A stretch of DNA of 64,000 nt from Pseudosulfitobacter sp. DSM 107133 (lineage in GTDB: Bacteria; Pseudomonadota; Alphaproteobacteria; Rhodobacterales; Rhodobacteraceae): NCBI RefSeq assembly GCF_022788695.1, contig NZ_CP085154.1:1736001-1800000 (forward strand). The letters run 5' to 3'. The translations under genes and the position numbers were made by a program. Below are positions 33,509-42,885 of the stretch, piece after piece (the stretch's first letter is position 1; each line of letters opens with the position of its first letter). The notes beneath the pieces were generated by a model that had not been told where the DNA came from, did not search any database, and was given only the letters and a program-made list of their open reading frames with translations.

Positions 33509-33549
33509 AAATATCCCGGGGGAGCGCGCAGCGCGGGGGCAGAGCCCCC
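33495..33549 (-). repeat. Dispersed intergenic repeat, copy 3 (inverted)
   Basis: CTTCTTTTGGCTGAAAATAT, then CCCGGGGG, is the reverse complement of the core found at 36008 (CCCCCCGGGATATTT…GGCCAAAAGAAG), followed by a GC-rich arm ending in GGGGGCAGAGCCCCC. It overlaps the last 14 bp of the FAD monooxygenase gene and ends before xthA (33568). Confidence 0.65.
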
Positions 33550-33567
33550 AAATCATGCCCCCAAACC

Positions 33568-34350
33568 CTATGCCGCCAGTTCGACCCAGACCGGCACGTG
33601 ATCCGAGGGTTTTTCGCGCCCGCGCACATCACGATCAATGCCCGCATCAACCATCATGTCCGCCACGGCGGGCGACATCAGGAAATGGTCGATACGGATG
33701 CCATCGTTGCGGTTCCACGCACCCGCCTGATAATCCCAGAACGAATACTGGCCGGGGCGCGGGTCGCGGGTGCGGAAGGCTTCGGTCAGGCCCAGGTTCA
33801 GGATCCGCCGGTAAGCCTCGCGCGATTCCAGACGAAACAGCGCGTCCTCGCGCCATGCGTCAGGGCGGGCAGCGTCTTCGGCCTGGGGGATGATGTTGTA
33901 ATCGCCCGCCATCAGGAACGGCATTTCCTCGGCCAGCAAAGCCTCGGCGCGGGCCTGCATACGCGCCATCCACGCCAGCTTGTACTCATACTTCGGCCCC
34001 GGCACAGGATTGCCGTTGGGCAGGTACAGCCCGCACAGGCGCACGGCCTCGTGGTCACCCACAACGGTTGCTTCGATCCAGCGGGCCTGTTCGTCCGTAT
34101 CATCTCCGGGTAACCCACGGGTGACGTCCTCAAGCGGCAGTTTCGACAGGATGCCGACGCCATTGAACGATTTCTGCCCGTGCACCTCGACGTTATAGCC
34201 GCGTTCCTCGAACAACTCGCGGGGAAAGCCTTCGTCGACGGATTTGATCTCTTGCAGCAGCACCACATCGGGCTGGAAGTCGTCCAGCCAGTCGGGCAGG
34301 GCCTGCGCCCGCGCCTTGATGCCGTTGATGTTGAATGTGGCGATTTTCAT
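33568..34350 (-). CDS. xthA: Exodeoxyribonuclease III
   Basis: The 260-residue AP endonuclease/3'-5' exonuclease of the EEP family has the N-terminal MKIATFNINGIKARAQALPD, catalytic Glu in DVVLLQEIKS, Asp-x-Asn in FLMAGDYNIIPQ and the closing SDHVPVWVEL with the catalytic His. It removes abasic sites in base-excision repair. The length is standard. It is convergent with the FAD monooxygenase, with the inverted repeat copy between them, and codirectional with erpA upstream. Confidence 0.93.
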   Translation of the reverse strand: MKIATFNINGIKARAQALPDWLDDFQPDVVLLQEIKSVDEGFPRELFEERGYNVEVHGQKSFNGVGILSKLPLEDVTRGLPGDDTDEQARWIEATVVGDHEAVRLCGLYLPNGNPVPGPKYEYKLAWMARMQARAEALLAEEMPFLMAGDYNIIPQAEDAARPDAWREDALFRLESREAYRRILNLGLTEAFRTRDPRPGQYSFWDYQAGAWNRNDGIRIDHFLMSPAVADMMVDAGIDRDVRGREKPSDHVPVWVELAA

Positions 34351-34418
34351 CGGCTTGCCCCTTGCACTGCTGGAGCCTCAGCTATCGCCCATCGGGGCGC
34401 GCGGGGCAAGCCGGTGGA

Positions 34419-34742
34419 TCACATCGAGAACGAGGTGCCGCAGCCGCAGGCGCTGGTGGCGTTGGGGTTGTCGATGACAAAGCGTGCGCCGATCAGTTCC
34501 TCGGAAAAGTCGATGACCGCGTTCGCCAGGAACGGCAGCGACACGGAATCGACCACGACCTTCTGGCCGGAACCTTCCAGCACCAGATCGTCGTCTTTGG
34601 GGGCATCCAGCGCGATTTCGTACTGGAATCCCGAACATCCGCCGCCCTCGACCGCGACACGCAGCGCCTGACCCTGACCGGCGGCGCCGATCTCGGCAAG
34701 GCGGGCAAAGGCGCGGGGGGTGACTTTTGGTGGCAAATTCAT
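34419..34742 (-). CDS. erpA: Iron–sulfur cluster insertion protein, A-type carrier
   Basis: The 107-residue A-type Fe–S carrier has the first cluster Cys in VEGGGCSGFQYEIALD and the closing pair in SACGCGTSFSM, the C-x(n)-C-G-C pattern of IscA/ErpA/HesB. The ATG at 34742 gives MNLPPKVTPRAFARLAEIG, normal for ErpA. It transfers clusters to target enzymes such as dehydratases. The name erpA rather than iscA is a choice from similarity; the two are hard to separate by eye. It is divergent from dgt, sharing a roughly 100-bp promoter region. Confidence 0.85.
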   Translation of the reverse strand: MNLPPKVTPRAFARLAEIGAAGQGQALRVAVEGGGCSGFQYEIALDAPKDDDLVLEGSGQKVVVDSVSLPFLANAVIDFSEELIGARFVIDNPNATSACGCGTSFSM

Positions 34743-34846
34743 AGGATTATCCTGTATTTCGCAAGGTTTCCCGCTGTTGCAGGGGGTGTCATGTTCGCTG
34801 CAAACCAATATAGATACGCCAAGGACAGGCCACAAGGACCAGCCAT

Positions 34847-35986
34847 ATGCGCGCACCCTTTGCCTCTGATCCCGCCCGCGCCCGGGGACGGCGTGTGCCG
34901 GAAGAGGAAAGCACATTCCGCTCCTGCTTTCAGCGGGACCGCGACCGGATCATTCACGCCAGCGCCTTTCGGCGGCTGAAGCACAAGACGCAGGTGTTCA
35001 TCGAACACGAGGGCGATTATTATCGCACCCGTCTGACCCATTCCATCGAGGTGGCGCAGGTGGCGCGCACGATCTCGGGCGCGCTGGGGCTGAACGCCGA
35101 GCTGACCGAGGCCGTGGCGCTGGCGCATGATCTGGGGCACACCCCGTTCGGGCACACGGGAGAGGATGCGCTGTCGGCGTTGATGGCACCCTATGGCGGG
35201 TTCGATCACAACGCGCAGGCCATTCGCATCGTTACCCATCTGGAACGCCACTATGCCGATTTCGACGGGCTGAACCTGACCTGGGAAACGCTGGAAGGCA
35301 TTGCCAAACACAACGGCCCCGTCACCGGTGACATTCCCTGGGCGCTGGAGGCGTACAACCGCCATCACGATCTGGAACTGCACACCTATGCCAGCGCCGA
35401 GGCGCAGGTGGCGGCGATTGCGGACGACGTGGCCTATAACCACCACGACCTGCACGACGGGCTGCGCGCCGAGCTGTTTTCGACCGACGAACTGGCGGAA
35501 CTGCCGATCCTGCGCGACAACTTTGCCGCCGTCGATGCGCTGTACCCCGACCTGAACTATTACCGCCGCCGCCACGAGGCGCTGCGCCGGTTCTTTGGCG
35601 TGCTGGTCGAGGATGTCATCAATTTCGCGCGCACCCGTCTGGCCGAGATCGACCCGCAGTCGGTGACGGACGTGCGCATGGCGGGGCAGACGGTGATCCG
35701 CTTTTCGGATCCTGTGTTTCAGGACCTGAAGGTGATCCGCGCATTCCTGTTCGACCGCATGTACCGCGCGCCATCGGTTGTGAAGATGCGCGCCGAGGTC
35801 ACGCAAGTGGTGGAGGAACTGTTTCCCTATTTCATGGCCCACACCGACCATTTGCCAAAGCAATGGCGCAAGGATGTGGAAGAGGTGGAAAGTGAAACCG
35901 CATTGGCCCGGATCGTCAGCGACTATATTTCAGGGATGACAGATCGTTTTGCCCTGCAAGAACATGCGCGGCTGATCGGGCGTTAG
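34847..35986 (+). CDS. dgt: Deoxyguanosinetriphosphate triphosphohydrolase-like protein
   Basis: The 379-residue HD-domain nucleotidase has HIASAFRRLKHKTQV-like N-terminal residues (RIIHASAFRRLKHKTQVFIE), then the metal site RLTHSIEVAQVAR and AHDLGHTPFGHTGEDAL with the HD pair. It hydrolyses dNTPs to deoxynucleosides and triphosphate, adjusting nucleotide pools. Length and motifs fit the type-2 (shorter) Dgt proteins. A copy of the dispersed repeat follows 21 bp after the stop, and argS follows on the same strand. Confidence 0.92.
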   Translation: MRAPFASDPARARGRRVPEEESTFRSCFQRDRDRIIHASAFRRLKHKTQVFIEHEGDYYRTRLTHSIEVAQVARTISGALGLNAELTEAVALAHDLGHTPFGHTGEDALSALMAPYGGFDHNAQAIRIVTHLERHYADFDGLNLTWETLEGIAKHNGPVTGDIPWALEAYNRHHDLELHTYASAEAQVAAIADDVAYNHHDLHDGLRAELFSTDELAELPILRDNFAAVDALYPDLNYYRRRHEALRRFFGVLVEDVINFARTRLAEIDPQSVTDVRMAGQTVIRFSDPVFQDLKVIRAFLFDRMYRAPSVVKMRAEVTQVVEELFPYFMAHTDHLPKQWRKDVEEVESETALARIVSDYISGMTDRFALQEHARLIGR

Positions 35987-36007
35987 CGCGGTCTGCGGAC
36001 GGGTTTT

Positions 36008-36054
36008 GGGGGCGCTGCCCCCTGGCCCCCCGGGATATTTGTGGCCAAAAGAAG
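36008..36054 (+). repeat. Dispersed intergenic repeat, copy 4
   Basis: GGGGGCGCTGCCCCC begins a GC hairpin, followed by TGGCCCCCCGGGATATTTGT and GGCCAAAAGAAG. It lies between dgt and argS and is the clearest copy of the family; the hairpin may end dgt transcription. Confidence 0.7.
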
Positions 36055-36140
36055 CTGGCAATGGCCTTGAGTGCGCACAGAGATTGACCACATGCGCAAA
36101 GGTGCTACACCCGCGCAAACCTAAGACATGGACCTGACCG

Positions 36141-37874
36141 ATGAACCTTTTTGCCGAAATCCGCGCGCTTGTGCTGAAAAACCTCGAAGCTATGCAGTCC
36201 GAGGGCGCTTTGCCCGGTGGTCTGGATATGGGGAACGTCACGGTCGAGCCGCCGCGCGATGCGGCACATGGGGACATGGCGACCAATGCCGCCATGGTGC
36301 TGGCGAAACCCGCGGGGCTGAAGCCGCGGGACATCGCCGAGGCGCTGGCGGCCAGGTTGGTGGCGGATGATCGTGTGGTCAGTGCCGATGTGGCGGGACC
36401 GGGCTTTTTGAACCTGCGGCTGGCGCCCGTGGTCTGGCAGGGCGTTGTCGGTGCCGTTCTGGCGCAGGGCACGGATTTTGGCCGCTCGGACATGGGGCAG
36501 GGCCGCAAGGTGAACGTGGAATACGTCAGCGCCAACCCCACCGGCCCGCTGCATGTGGGACACACGCGGGGCGCGGTCTTTGGCGATGCGCTGGCGTCCT
36601 TGCTGGATTTTGCAGGCCATGAGGTCACGCGTGAATATTACATCAACGACGGCGGCGCGCAGGTCGATGTGTTGGCGCGGTCTGTCTACCTGCGGTATCT
36701 TGAGGCGCACGGGCAGGAGGTGGCCTTTCCCGATGGCACATATCCCGGTGACTATCTGATCGACGTGGGCCAGGCGCTGAAGGACAAGGTGGGCGACGCC
36801 TATGTCGGGCAGGACGAGGACGTGTGGCTGGAAGAGATCCGCAATTTCTCGACCGATGCGATGATGGACCTGATCCGTGCCGATCTGAAGTCGCTGGGCG
36901 TCGAAATGGACGTGTTTTACAGCGAAAAGTCGTTGTATGGCACCGGCCGTATCGAAGCCGCGATCGAGGATCTGAAGAACAAGGGTCTGATCTATGAAGG
37001 TGTGCTGGAGCCGCCCAAAGGCAAAAAGCCCGAGGACTGGGAAGCGCGCGAGCAGACCCTGTTCCGTTCGACCGAGCACGGCGACGATGTGGACCGTCCG
37101 GTGATGAAATCGGATGGTGCCTGGACCTATTTCGCGCCGGATATCGCGTACCATTACGACAAGGTGCAGCGCGGGTTCGATGCCTTGATCGACGTGTTCG
37201 GGGCCGATCACGGCGGCTATGTCAAACGGATGAAGGCGGCGGTTTCGGCGCTGTCCGGTGGCACTGTGCCGCTGGACATCAAGCTGTGCCAGTTGGTGAA
37301 ACTGTACAAGAATGGCGAGCCGTTCAAGATGTCCAAGCGGGCAGGGACATTTGTGACCCTGCGCGATGTGGTCGAACAGGTGGGCCCCGATGTGACCCGT
37401 TTCGTCATGCTGACCCGCAAGAATGACGCGCCGCTGGACTTTGATTTCGACAAGGCGGTGGAGCAAAGCCGCGAGAACCCGGTGTTCTATGTGCAATATG
37501 CCCATGCACGGGTGAACTCGGTGCTGCGCAAGGCAGCCGAGGCGGGGATCGACACCGGTGCCACGCCCGATCTGGCGTTGCTGGACCATCCGGCGGAACT
37601 GGCGCTGGCGGGCAAGCTGGCCGAATGGCCGCGTCTGGTCGAGACGGCGGCACGCACCAACGAGCCGCATCGCGTGGCGTTCTATCTGTATGAACTGGCG
37701 GGCGATTTCCACGGATTGTGGAACAAGGGCAACGATGAGACGGGCCTGCGGTTCATCCAGGATGACAACCACGCGGCCAGTGTGGCAAAAATCGCGCTGG
37801 CGCGTGCCGTGGCGATTGTAATTGCGGCGGGTCTTGGTATTCTTGGTGTCACACCGGCTGACGAGATGCGCTGA
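36141..37874 (+). CDS. argS: Arginyl-tRNA synthetase
   Basis: The 577-residue class I synthetase attaches Arg to tRNA-Arg. The HIGH-type motif reads [20 protein letters not shown] near residue 130, and the KMSK loop appears in [20 protein letters not shown] near 395. The N-terminal additional domain and C-terminal anticodon-binding DALR domain ([17 protein letters not shown]) are complete. It begins the conserved argS–SPOR–nagZ–scpA–scpB series of Rhodobacteraceae, with an 81-bp gap to the SPOR gene. Confidence 0.95.
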   Translation: MNLFAEIRALVLKNLEAMQSEGALPGGLDMGNVTVEPPRDAAHGDMATNAAMVLAKPAGLKPRDIAEALAARLVADDRVVSADVAGPGFLNLRLAPVVWQGVVGAVLAQGTDFGRSDMGQGRKVNVEYVSANPTGPLHVGHTRGAVFGDALASLLDFAGHEVTREYYINDGGAQVDVLARSVYLRYLEAHGQEVAFPDGTYPGDYLIDVGQALKDKVGDAYVGQDEDVWLEEIRNFSTDAMMDLIRADLKSLGVEMDVFYSEKSLYGTGRIEAAIEDLKNKGLIYEGVLEPPKGKKPEDWEAREQTLFRSTEHGDDVDRPVMKSDGAWTYFAPDIAYHYDKVQRGFDALIDVFGADHGGYVKRMKAAVSALSGGTVPLDIKLCQLVKLYKNGEPFKMSKRAGTFVTLRDVVEQVGPDVTRFVMLTRKNDAPLDFDFDKAVEQSRENPVFYVQYAHARVNSVLRKAAEAGIDTGATPDLALLDHPAELALAGKLAEWPRLVETAARTNEPHRVAFYLYELAGDFHGLWNKGNDETGLRFIQDDNHAASVAKIALARAVAIVIAAGLGILGVTPADEMR

Positions 37875-37955
37875 AAAAACAGCGCCGCAGCCTATGAGCA
37901 GGCAATGTGACAGCAGACCGGCGCGGCGACGTATCGTGCGGGCAGTGAGGCAGAA

Positions 37956-38951
37956 ATGGCAGACGTTTACGACACCCAAGGCTTGGGCGAAGACAGCTAT
38001 GTTGCGCAATATGGTGCAGCAGGGCATGAAACCGCCAAGTCTCTGACCAATATGACAAATATCGCCGGGGCCGTGGTGTCTTTGGCGTTGATTACGGGTG
38101 TTGGCATCTGGGGCTACAAGCTGATGGTGCGTGATGTCAGCGGCATTCCGGTGGTGCGCGCCGCCGAGGGTGACATGCGGGTGCGTCCCGAGGAACCGGG
38201 CGGCCAGCTGGCCCTGAACCAGGGGCTTTCGGTGAACGCCGTGGCCGCCGATGGCGTGGCGCAGGCACCTGCCGACCGATTGGTTCTGGCACCACGTCCG
38301 ATGGCCCTGAATGACGACGATACACCGATGCTGGCGTCGATGGTGGTGCCGGGGGTGGCTTCTGGGTCACAGTCCGACCTTGCAGAACAGACAGACGACA
38401 GCACACAGCCGCCAGACGTGGCAGCCGCCCTGCAAACGGGGGCGGTTGACGAACTTGTCAGCCAGTTGACCGCAGGTGTCGACCGTATTGACGAAGACGG
38501 CGAGGCCGATTTTGCCGAAACGACAAACGAGCAGATTGCGCAGCCCGAACCGGTTCAGGCCGTGTTGACTGGTCCGGGGCCGCAGTTGTCCCTGCGTCCC
38601 AAGGTCCGCCCTGCATCTGCCCCTGATATGGTGATTCCGGTGCGCGCCGCTGTTGTTGCGGATACGCCTACGGAAGAAATCGACGCGGCGAGCCTGGCCA
38701 CAGGCACGCGTCTGGTGCAATTGGGGGCCTTTGACAGCCCCGAGGTGGCCCGCGAACAATGGACCCGCATCGAGGGGCGCTTTGGTGACTATCTGAACGG
38801 CAAATCGCGCATCGTGCAAAAGGCGCAAAGTGGCGGGCGCACCTTCTATCGTTTGCGCGCCCATGGCTTTGACGACCTGTCGGATGCGCGGCGGTTCTGC
38901 TCGGCCCTTGTGGCAGAGGGGGCAGACTGTATTCCGGTCGTCACACGATGA
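37956..38951 (+). CDS. SPOR-domain cell-envelope protein
   Basis: The 331-residue protein has a cytosolic start of about 40 residues, a transmembrane helix (NIAGAVVSLALITGVGIWGY), a long acidic, Pro/Ala-rich periplasmic linker, and a C-terminal SPOR domain with TRLVQLGAFDSPEVAREQWT, then FYRLRAHGFDDLSDARRFCS. SPOR domains bind denuded peptidoglycan at division sites. It overlaps nagZ by 4 bp (ATGA), tying it to peptidoglycan turnover. A conserved neighbour of argS in the family. Confidence 0.88.
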   Translation: MADVYDTQGLGEDSYVAQYGAAGHETAKSLTNMTNIAGAVVSLALITGVGIWGYKLMVRDVSGIPVVRAAEGDMRVRPEEPGGQLALNQGLSVNAVAADGVAQAPADRLVLAPRPMALNDDDTPMLASMVVPGVASGSQSDLAEQTDDSTQPPDVAAALQTGAVDELVSQLTAGVDRIDEDGEADFAETTNEQIAQPEPVQAVLTGPGPQLSLRPKVRPASAPDMVIPVRAAVVADTPTEEIDAASLATGTRLVQLGAFDSPEVAREQWTRIEGRFGDYLNGKSRIVQKAQSGGRTFYRLRAHGFDDLSDARRFCSALVAEGADCIPVVTR

Positions 38952-39937
38952 ACTTTGGCGCGACCATCCTGGATGCGGACGGGCTGCGGCTGACCTCGGA
39001 CGAGATCGCGTTTTTCCGTGATGTGCTGCCCTTTGGGTTCATCCTGTTCGCGCGCAATATCGACAATCCCGATCAGGTGCGCGCCCTGTGCGCCGACATG
39101 CGCAACGCGGTGGGGTTTGAATGCCCGATCACGATTGACCAAGAGGGCGGGCGCGTACAGCGTTTGCGTGCGCCGCAGTGGCGGGAATGGTTGCCGCCGC
39201 TGGATTTTGTCACCGCAGCAGGTGATCAGGCCGAGCGGGCGATGTACCTGCGCGGCCGTGTGATTGCCCATGAGCTGCGCGCGATTGGCGTCGACAGCAA
39301 CTGTGCGCCGATGGTCGATGTGGCCTGTGACAACAGCCACCCGTTCCTGCGCAACCGTTGCTATGGCACGGACGCGGGCACAGTGGCCACGCTGGGCCGT
39401 GCCCACGCGCAGGGGATGCTGGACGGCGGCGTGCTGCCGGTGGTCAAACACATTCCCGGCCATGGTCGCGCCACTCAGGACAGCCATTTCGACCTGCCCA
39501 CCGTCGCCGCGCCGCGTGCCGATCTGGATGCACAGGATTTTGCGCCCTTCAAGGCGTTGAACGATCTGCCGATGGGGATGACCGCGCATCTGGTCTATGA
39601 TGCCATTGATGCCGCCCCCGCGACCCTGTCGCCCAAGGTGATGGATGTGATCCGCACCGACATCGGGTTCGACGGGTTGATCATGACCGATGATATTTCG
39701 ATGAAGGCGCTCAGCGGATCGTTGGCCGATCTGTCGCGTGGTGCGCTGGATGCGGGCTGTGACGTGATCCTGCATTGCAACGGCACTTTGGCCGAACGCA
39801 TGGAGGTCGCCGCCGCTGCGGGCGAAATGGGCGCAGAGGCGCAACGCCGCGCAGAAGCGGCATTGGCGGCACGCCATACGCCCGATGACATTGACATTTC
39901 CGCCGCTGACGCCGAACTTGAGAGCCTGTTAAAATAG
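38948..39937 (+). CDS. nagZ: Beta-N-acetylhexosaminidase (peptidoglycan recycling)
   Basis: The 329-residue glycoside hydrolase family 3 enzyme removes GlcNAc from anhydromuropeptides. The N-terminal FILFARNIDNPDQVRALCAD and QEGGRVQRLRAP are followed by the NagZ His-containing loop VVKHIPGHGRATQDSHFDLP, and the nucleophile Asp in LIMTDDISMKAL. It is cytosolic, which fits recycling of material released by envelope remodelling. It is coupled to the SPOR gene and 23 bp ahead of scpA. Confidence 0.93.
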   Translation: MNFGATILDADGLRLTSDEIAFFRDVLPFGFILFARNIDNPDQVRALCADMRNAVGFECPITIDQEGGRVQRLRAPQWREWLPPLDFVTAAGDQAERAMYLRGRVIAHELRAIGVDSNCAPMVDVACDNSHPFLRNRCYGTDAGTVATLGRAHAQGMLDGGVLPVVKHIPGHGRATQDSHFDLPTVAAPRADLDAQDFAPFKALNDLPMGMTAHLVYDAIDAAPATLSPKVMDVIRTDIGFDGLIMTDDISMKALSGSLADLSRGALDAGCDVILHCNGTLAERMEVAAAAGEMGAEAQRRAEAALAARHTPDDIDISAADAELESLLK

Positions 39938-39960
39938 GGCGCTGACGGGCGCGATTGCGC

Positions 39961-40743
39961 ATGGCTGAAAATCTGTTCGAAGAAGACAAGGTCAGCGTCA
40001 GCGAACGGCTTGCAGCCGAGGCGCTGATTGTGGATGTCGACGGCTTTGAAGGGCCGCTGGACCTCTTGCTGACACTCAGCCGTACGCAAAAGGTCGATCT
40101 GCGCAAGGTCAGCGTGTTGCAGCTGGCCCGCCAGTATCTGGCCTTTGTGGAAAAGGCCAAGGCGCTGCGGCTGGAACTGGCTGCCGACTATCTGGTGATG
40201 GCCGCCTGGCTGGCCTTTCTGAAATCCCGTTTGCTGTTGCCGCCCGATCCCACCGAAGAGGGGCCATCGGGCGAGGAACTGGCCGCACACCTGGCGTTTC
40301 AGCTGGAGCGGTTGCAGGCCATGCGCGATGCCGCCGCACGGTTGATGGCGCGCGACCAGCTGGGCCGCGATTTCTTTGCGCGGGGGCAGTCGGAAATGGT
40401 GACGCGCGTGCGCAAGGTCACCTATTCGGCCACGCTGCTGGACCTGATGCAGGGCTATGCCCGTATCCGCACCCGCGACGATTTCCGCCCCTTTGTGATG
40501 GACCGCGACTCGGTTTTCACGATGGAGCAGGCGCTGGAGCGGATGCGTGGGCTGATCGGCTATGCGGGCGACTGGACCGAGATTTCCTCTTATCTGCCGG
40601 ACGGCTGGGACGGGGATCCGGTGCGCCGACGCTCGGCCACGGCGGCGACTTTTGCGGCCTCGCTTGAACTGGTCAAGGAAGGGCATCTGGAGATCCGGCA
40701 ATCGGAAATGTTCGCGCCGATCCAGTTGCGCAAGAAGGATTAA
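39961..40743 (+). CDS. scpA: Segregation and condensation protein A
   Basis: The 260-residue kleisin subunit links SMC heads in the condensin complex. The N-terminal FEGPLDLLLTLSRTQKVDLR, then KVSVLQLARQYLAFVE, is the ScpA signature, and the C-terminal winged-helix (ATAATFAASLELVKEGHLEI) binds SMC. The ATG at 39961 is chosen; a TTG 6 bp upstream is possible. It is followed by scpB, whose ribosome site lies within the last codons of scpA. The SMC gene is not in the window. Confidence 0.93.
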   Translation: MAENLFEEDKVSVSERLAAEALIVDVDGFEGPLDLLLTLSRTQKVDLRKVSVLQLARQYLAFVEKAKALRLELAADYLVMAAWLAFLKSRLLLPPDPTEEGPSGEELAAHLAFQLERLQAMRDAAARLMARDQLGRDFFARGQSEMVTRVRKVTYSATLLDLMQGYARIRTRDDFRPFVMDRDSVFTMEQALERMRGLIGYAGDWTEISSYLPDGWDGDPVRRRSATAATFAASLELVKEGHLEIRQSEMFAPIQLRKKD

Positions 40744-40747
40744 GTTT

Positions 40748-41398
40748 TTGTCGGAAGATATTGACCAGAAAGAAGAAAGCCTGTTCGAAGCACCCCCCAT
40801 GGGTGAACAGGAACGCATGGTTGAAGCGATCCTGTTTGCCACCACCGAGCCGATCACCGTGCGCGAGCTTGAGGCGCGACTGCCCCACGGCTGCGACCCT
40901 GCCGAGGCGCTGGTGCATTTGCGCAAACGCTACGAGGGGCGCGGGGTCAGCGTGACGCGGGTGGGCGACGCCTGGGCCATACGCACGGCCCCCGATCTGG
41001 GCTTTCTGATGCAAAAGGAAACCGTCGAAACCCGCAAGCTGAGCCGTGCCGCCATCGAAACCCTTGCGATCATCGCCTATCACCAGCCCGTCACCCGCGC
41101 CGAGATCGAGGAAATCCGCGGTGTCAGCGTCAGCCGTGGCACGGTGGATCAATTGCTGGAACTGGAATGGATTCGTTTCGGGCGTCGCAAGATGACACCG
41201 GGGCGGCCCGTGACATTCGTGGTGACGCAGAATTTCCTGGACCACTTTGGATTGGAAAGCGCGCGCGATCTGCCGGGGCTGAAAGAACTGCGTGCTGCGG
41301 GCCTGTTGGAAAACCGCCCGCCGCCCGGTGGCGACGTGCTGCGTGACGATGACGAGGACGAAAGCACCGAGGGTCAAAGCGAACTTTTCGAGGACTGA
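40748..41398 (+). CDS. scpB: Segregation and condensation protein B
   Basis: The 216-residue partner of ScpA has two winged-helix domains. Signatures are MVEAILFATTEPITVRELEA and LSRAAIETLAIIAYHQPVTR, then EIEEIRGVSVSRGTVDQLLE. The start is taken as TTG at 40748, 5 bp after the scpA stop, because AGAAGGA at 40733-40739 is well placed; the first ATG (40799) would remove about 17 residues. An acidic C-terminal tail (LRDDDEDESTEGQSELFED) is typical. It acts with SMC–ScpA in chromosome organisation. Confidence 0.9.
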   Translation: MSEDIDQKEESLFEAPPMGEQERMVEAILFATTEPITVRELEARLPHGCDPAEALVHLRKRYEGRGVSVTRVGDAWAIRTAPDLGFLMQKETVETRKLSRAAIETLAIIAYHQPVTRAEIEEIRGVSVSRGTVDQLLELEWIRFGRRKMTPGRPVTFVVTQNFLDHFGLESARDLPGLKELRAAGLLENRPPPGGDVLRDDDEDESTEGQSELFED

Positions 41399-41466
41399 GG
41401 CGAGACAAACCTGAAATTCGCCGCATTCACTGCTATATAGGGTGTAAAGCAGCAGGAGAGACGGCA

Positions 41467-41736
41467 ATGAACGTCAATCAGATACTCAACATGATCATCA
41501 AACTGGTCATGCGCAAAGCCATCAACAAAGGCATTGATGCGGGCATCAAGGGGGCCAGCAAGATGGGCGGGCGGCACAAGCAGGGTGACGCCGAGGTGGA
41601 TGAATATGGTCAGCCCACTGGGCAGGACGGACGTCCACGTCAAGGTGGCAACGGCCAAGGTAACGGCATGACCAAACAACAGGTCCGTCAGGCGCGGCAA
41701 GCGGCGCGTGTGGCAAAGCGTCTGGGCAAGATGTAA
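41467..41736 (+). CDS. Small basic conserved protein
   Basis: The 89-residue protein begins MNVNQILNMIIKLVMRKAIN, a short amphipathic or membrane-active helix, followed by a Gly-rich polar middle (GQPTGQDGRPRQGGNGQGNG) and a basic helical end (MTKQQVRQARQAARVAKRLG). AGGAG lies 7-11 bp upstream of the ATG. I do not recognise a family name; the pattern resembles small Rhodobacteraceae proteins following scpB. In many alphaproteobacteria tatABC follows scpB; it is not seen here. Confidence 0.65.
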   Translation: MNVNQILNMIIKLVMRKAINKGIDAGIKGASKMGGRHKQGDAEVDEYGQPTGQDGRPRQGGNGQGNGMTKQQVRQARQAARVAKRLGKM

Positions 41737-41746
41737 GCCGTTGGGA

Positions 41747-42823
41747 TCAGGGCGTTTTGAAATGTTTCGACAGCTTCAGACCCTGACCCTGATAGTTTGA
41801 CGCAATGCCCGCACCGTAAAGCTGCGTAGGCACTTCGGCCATTTTCTCATAGACCAGTCGCCCGACGATCTGCGCGTGTTCCAGCACAAAGGGCGCTTCG
41901 TGACAGCGCACTTCGAGCACGCCGCGCGAACCGGCGCCGCCTGCGGCGTCATGGCCAAAGCCGGGATCGAAGAAACCCGCGTAGTGCACACGGAATTCAC
42001 CCACCATCGCCAGATAGGGGGCCATTTCGGCGGCGCAATCAGGCGGGATGTGCACCGCTTCGCGGCTGACCAGAATGTAGAACGCGCCGGGGTCCAGAAT
42101 GATCTGGCCGGTGGCGCTGTGCACCTCTTCCCAATATTCGGCGGGGTCGTAGTGGCCGATCTTGTCCAGATCAATCACGCCGGTGTGCGGTTTGGCACGA
42201 TAGCCCACCAGCGTGCCGCTTGCAGGGCGCAGATCGACGGAAAAGCCCAGACCGTCGTCGATCATTGCTTCGCCGTCCACCAGCACCTGATCGGCGTGCA
42301 GGGCGCGCAGGGCGTCGTCGTTCAGCACGGCCTGACCGTCGCGGAACCGGATCTGGTTCAGCCGCATACCGGGGCGGACGAGGACAGAGAACGAACGCGG
42401 GCAAATCTCGGCGTAAAGCGGGCCGGTGTAGCCGGGCGCGATGCGGTCGAATTCGGTGCCGCCATCGGTGATAAGACGGGTCAGCAGGTCCAGACGGCCC
42501 GTGGAGGATTTTGCATTGGCCACGGCCTGAATGCCGTCGGGCAGGGCCAGTGATTCCATCAGGGGGACGACATAAACCGCGCCCTTTTCCAGAACCGCGC
42601 CGTTCGACAGGTCAACGCGATGCATCTCGAATTCGCCCAGCCGGTCGGAAACCTTTGCGCCGTGGCCCGCAAGGAAAGAGGCCCGCACGCGGTAGGCGAC
42701 AGTGCCAAGACGCAGGTCAAGGCTGGCAGGCTGGATTTGGGCGGGAATGATCGCGGGATCGCCCGACAGGGCACCCTGCGCAATCATCTGTTCAATCTGC
42801 TGGTTGGGAATCACGCCGGTCAT
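41747..42823 (-). CDS. dcd: dCTP deaminase, double-length (two-domain) type
   Basis: The 358-residue protein is about twice the size of the enteric dCTP deaminase (about 190). It belongs to the alphaproteobacterial 2'-deoxycytidine-5'-triphosphate deaminase family with two trimer-fold halves. Signatures include QIQPASLDLRLGTVAYRVRA in the first half, NAKSSTGRLDLLTRLITDGG with the conserved SSxGR, and the second half with GQIILDPGAFYILVSREAVH and EFRVHYAGFFDPGFGHDAAG. It makes dUTP for thymidylate synthesis. Cytosolic; converges with the small gene at 41467. Confidence 0.88.
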   Translation of the reverse strand: MTGVIPNQQIEQMIAQGALSGDPAIIPAQIQPASLDLRLGTVAYRVRASFLAGHGAKVSDRLGEFEMHRVDLSNGAVLEKGAVYVVPLMESLALPDGIQAVANAKSSTGRLDLLTRLITDGGTEFDRIAPGYTGPLYAEICPRSFSVLVRPGMRLNQIRFRDGQAVLNDDALRALHADQVLVDGEAMIDDGLGFSVDLRPASGTLVGYRAKPHTGVIDLDKIGHYDPAEYWEEVHSATGQIILDPGAFYILVSREAVHIPPDCAAEMAPYLAMVGEFRVHYAGFFDPGFGHDAAGGAGSRGVLEVRCHEAPFVLEHAQIVGRLVYEKMAEVPTQLYGAGIASNYQGQGLKLSKHFKTP

Positions 42824-42847
42824 AATATTCGCCCTTCAGATGCACAA

Positions 42848-42878
42848 ACCGCCCGAACCCCATGCAGGGCCGGGCGGT
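42848..42878 (-). terminator. Probable terminator of tRNA-Pro
   Basis: On the minus strand ACCGCCCG (42871-42878) pairs with CGGGCGGT (42848-42855), 8 bp, followed by TTTGTG, 8 bp after the encoded CCA. An inner CCC/GGG pair can extend the structure. The T-run is weak. Confidence 0.5.
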
Positions 42879-42885
42879 GTGTTGT

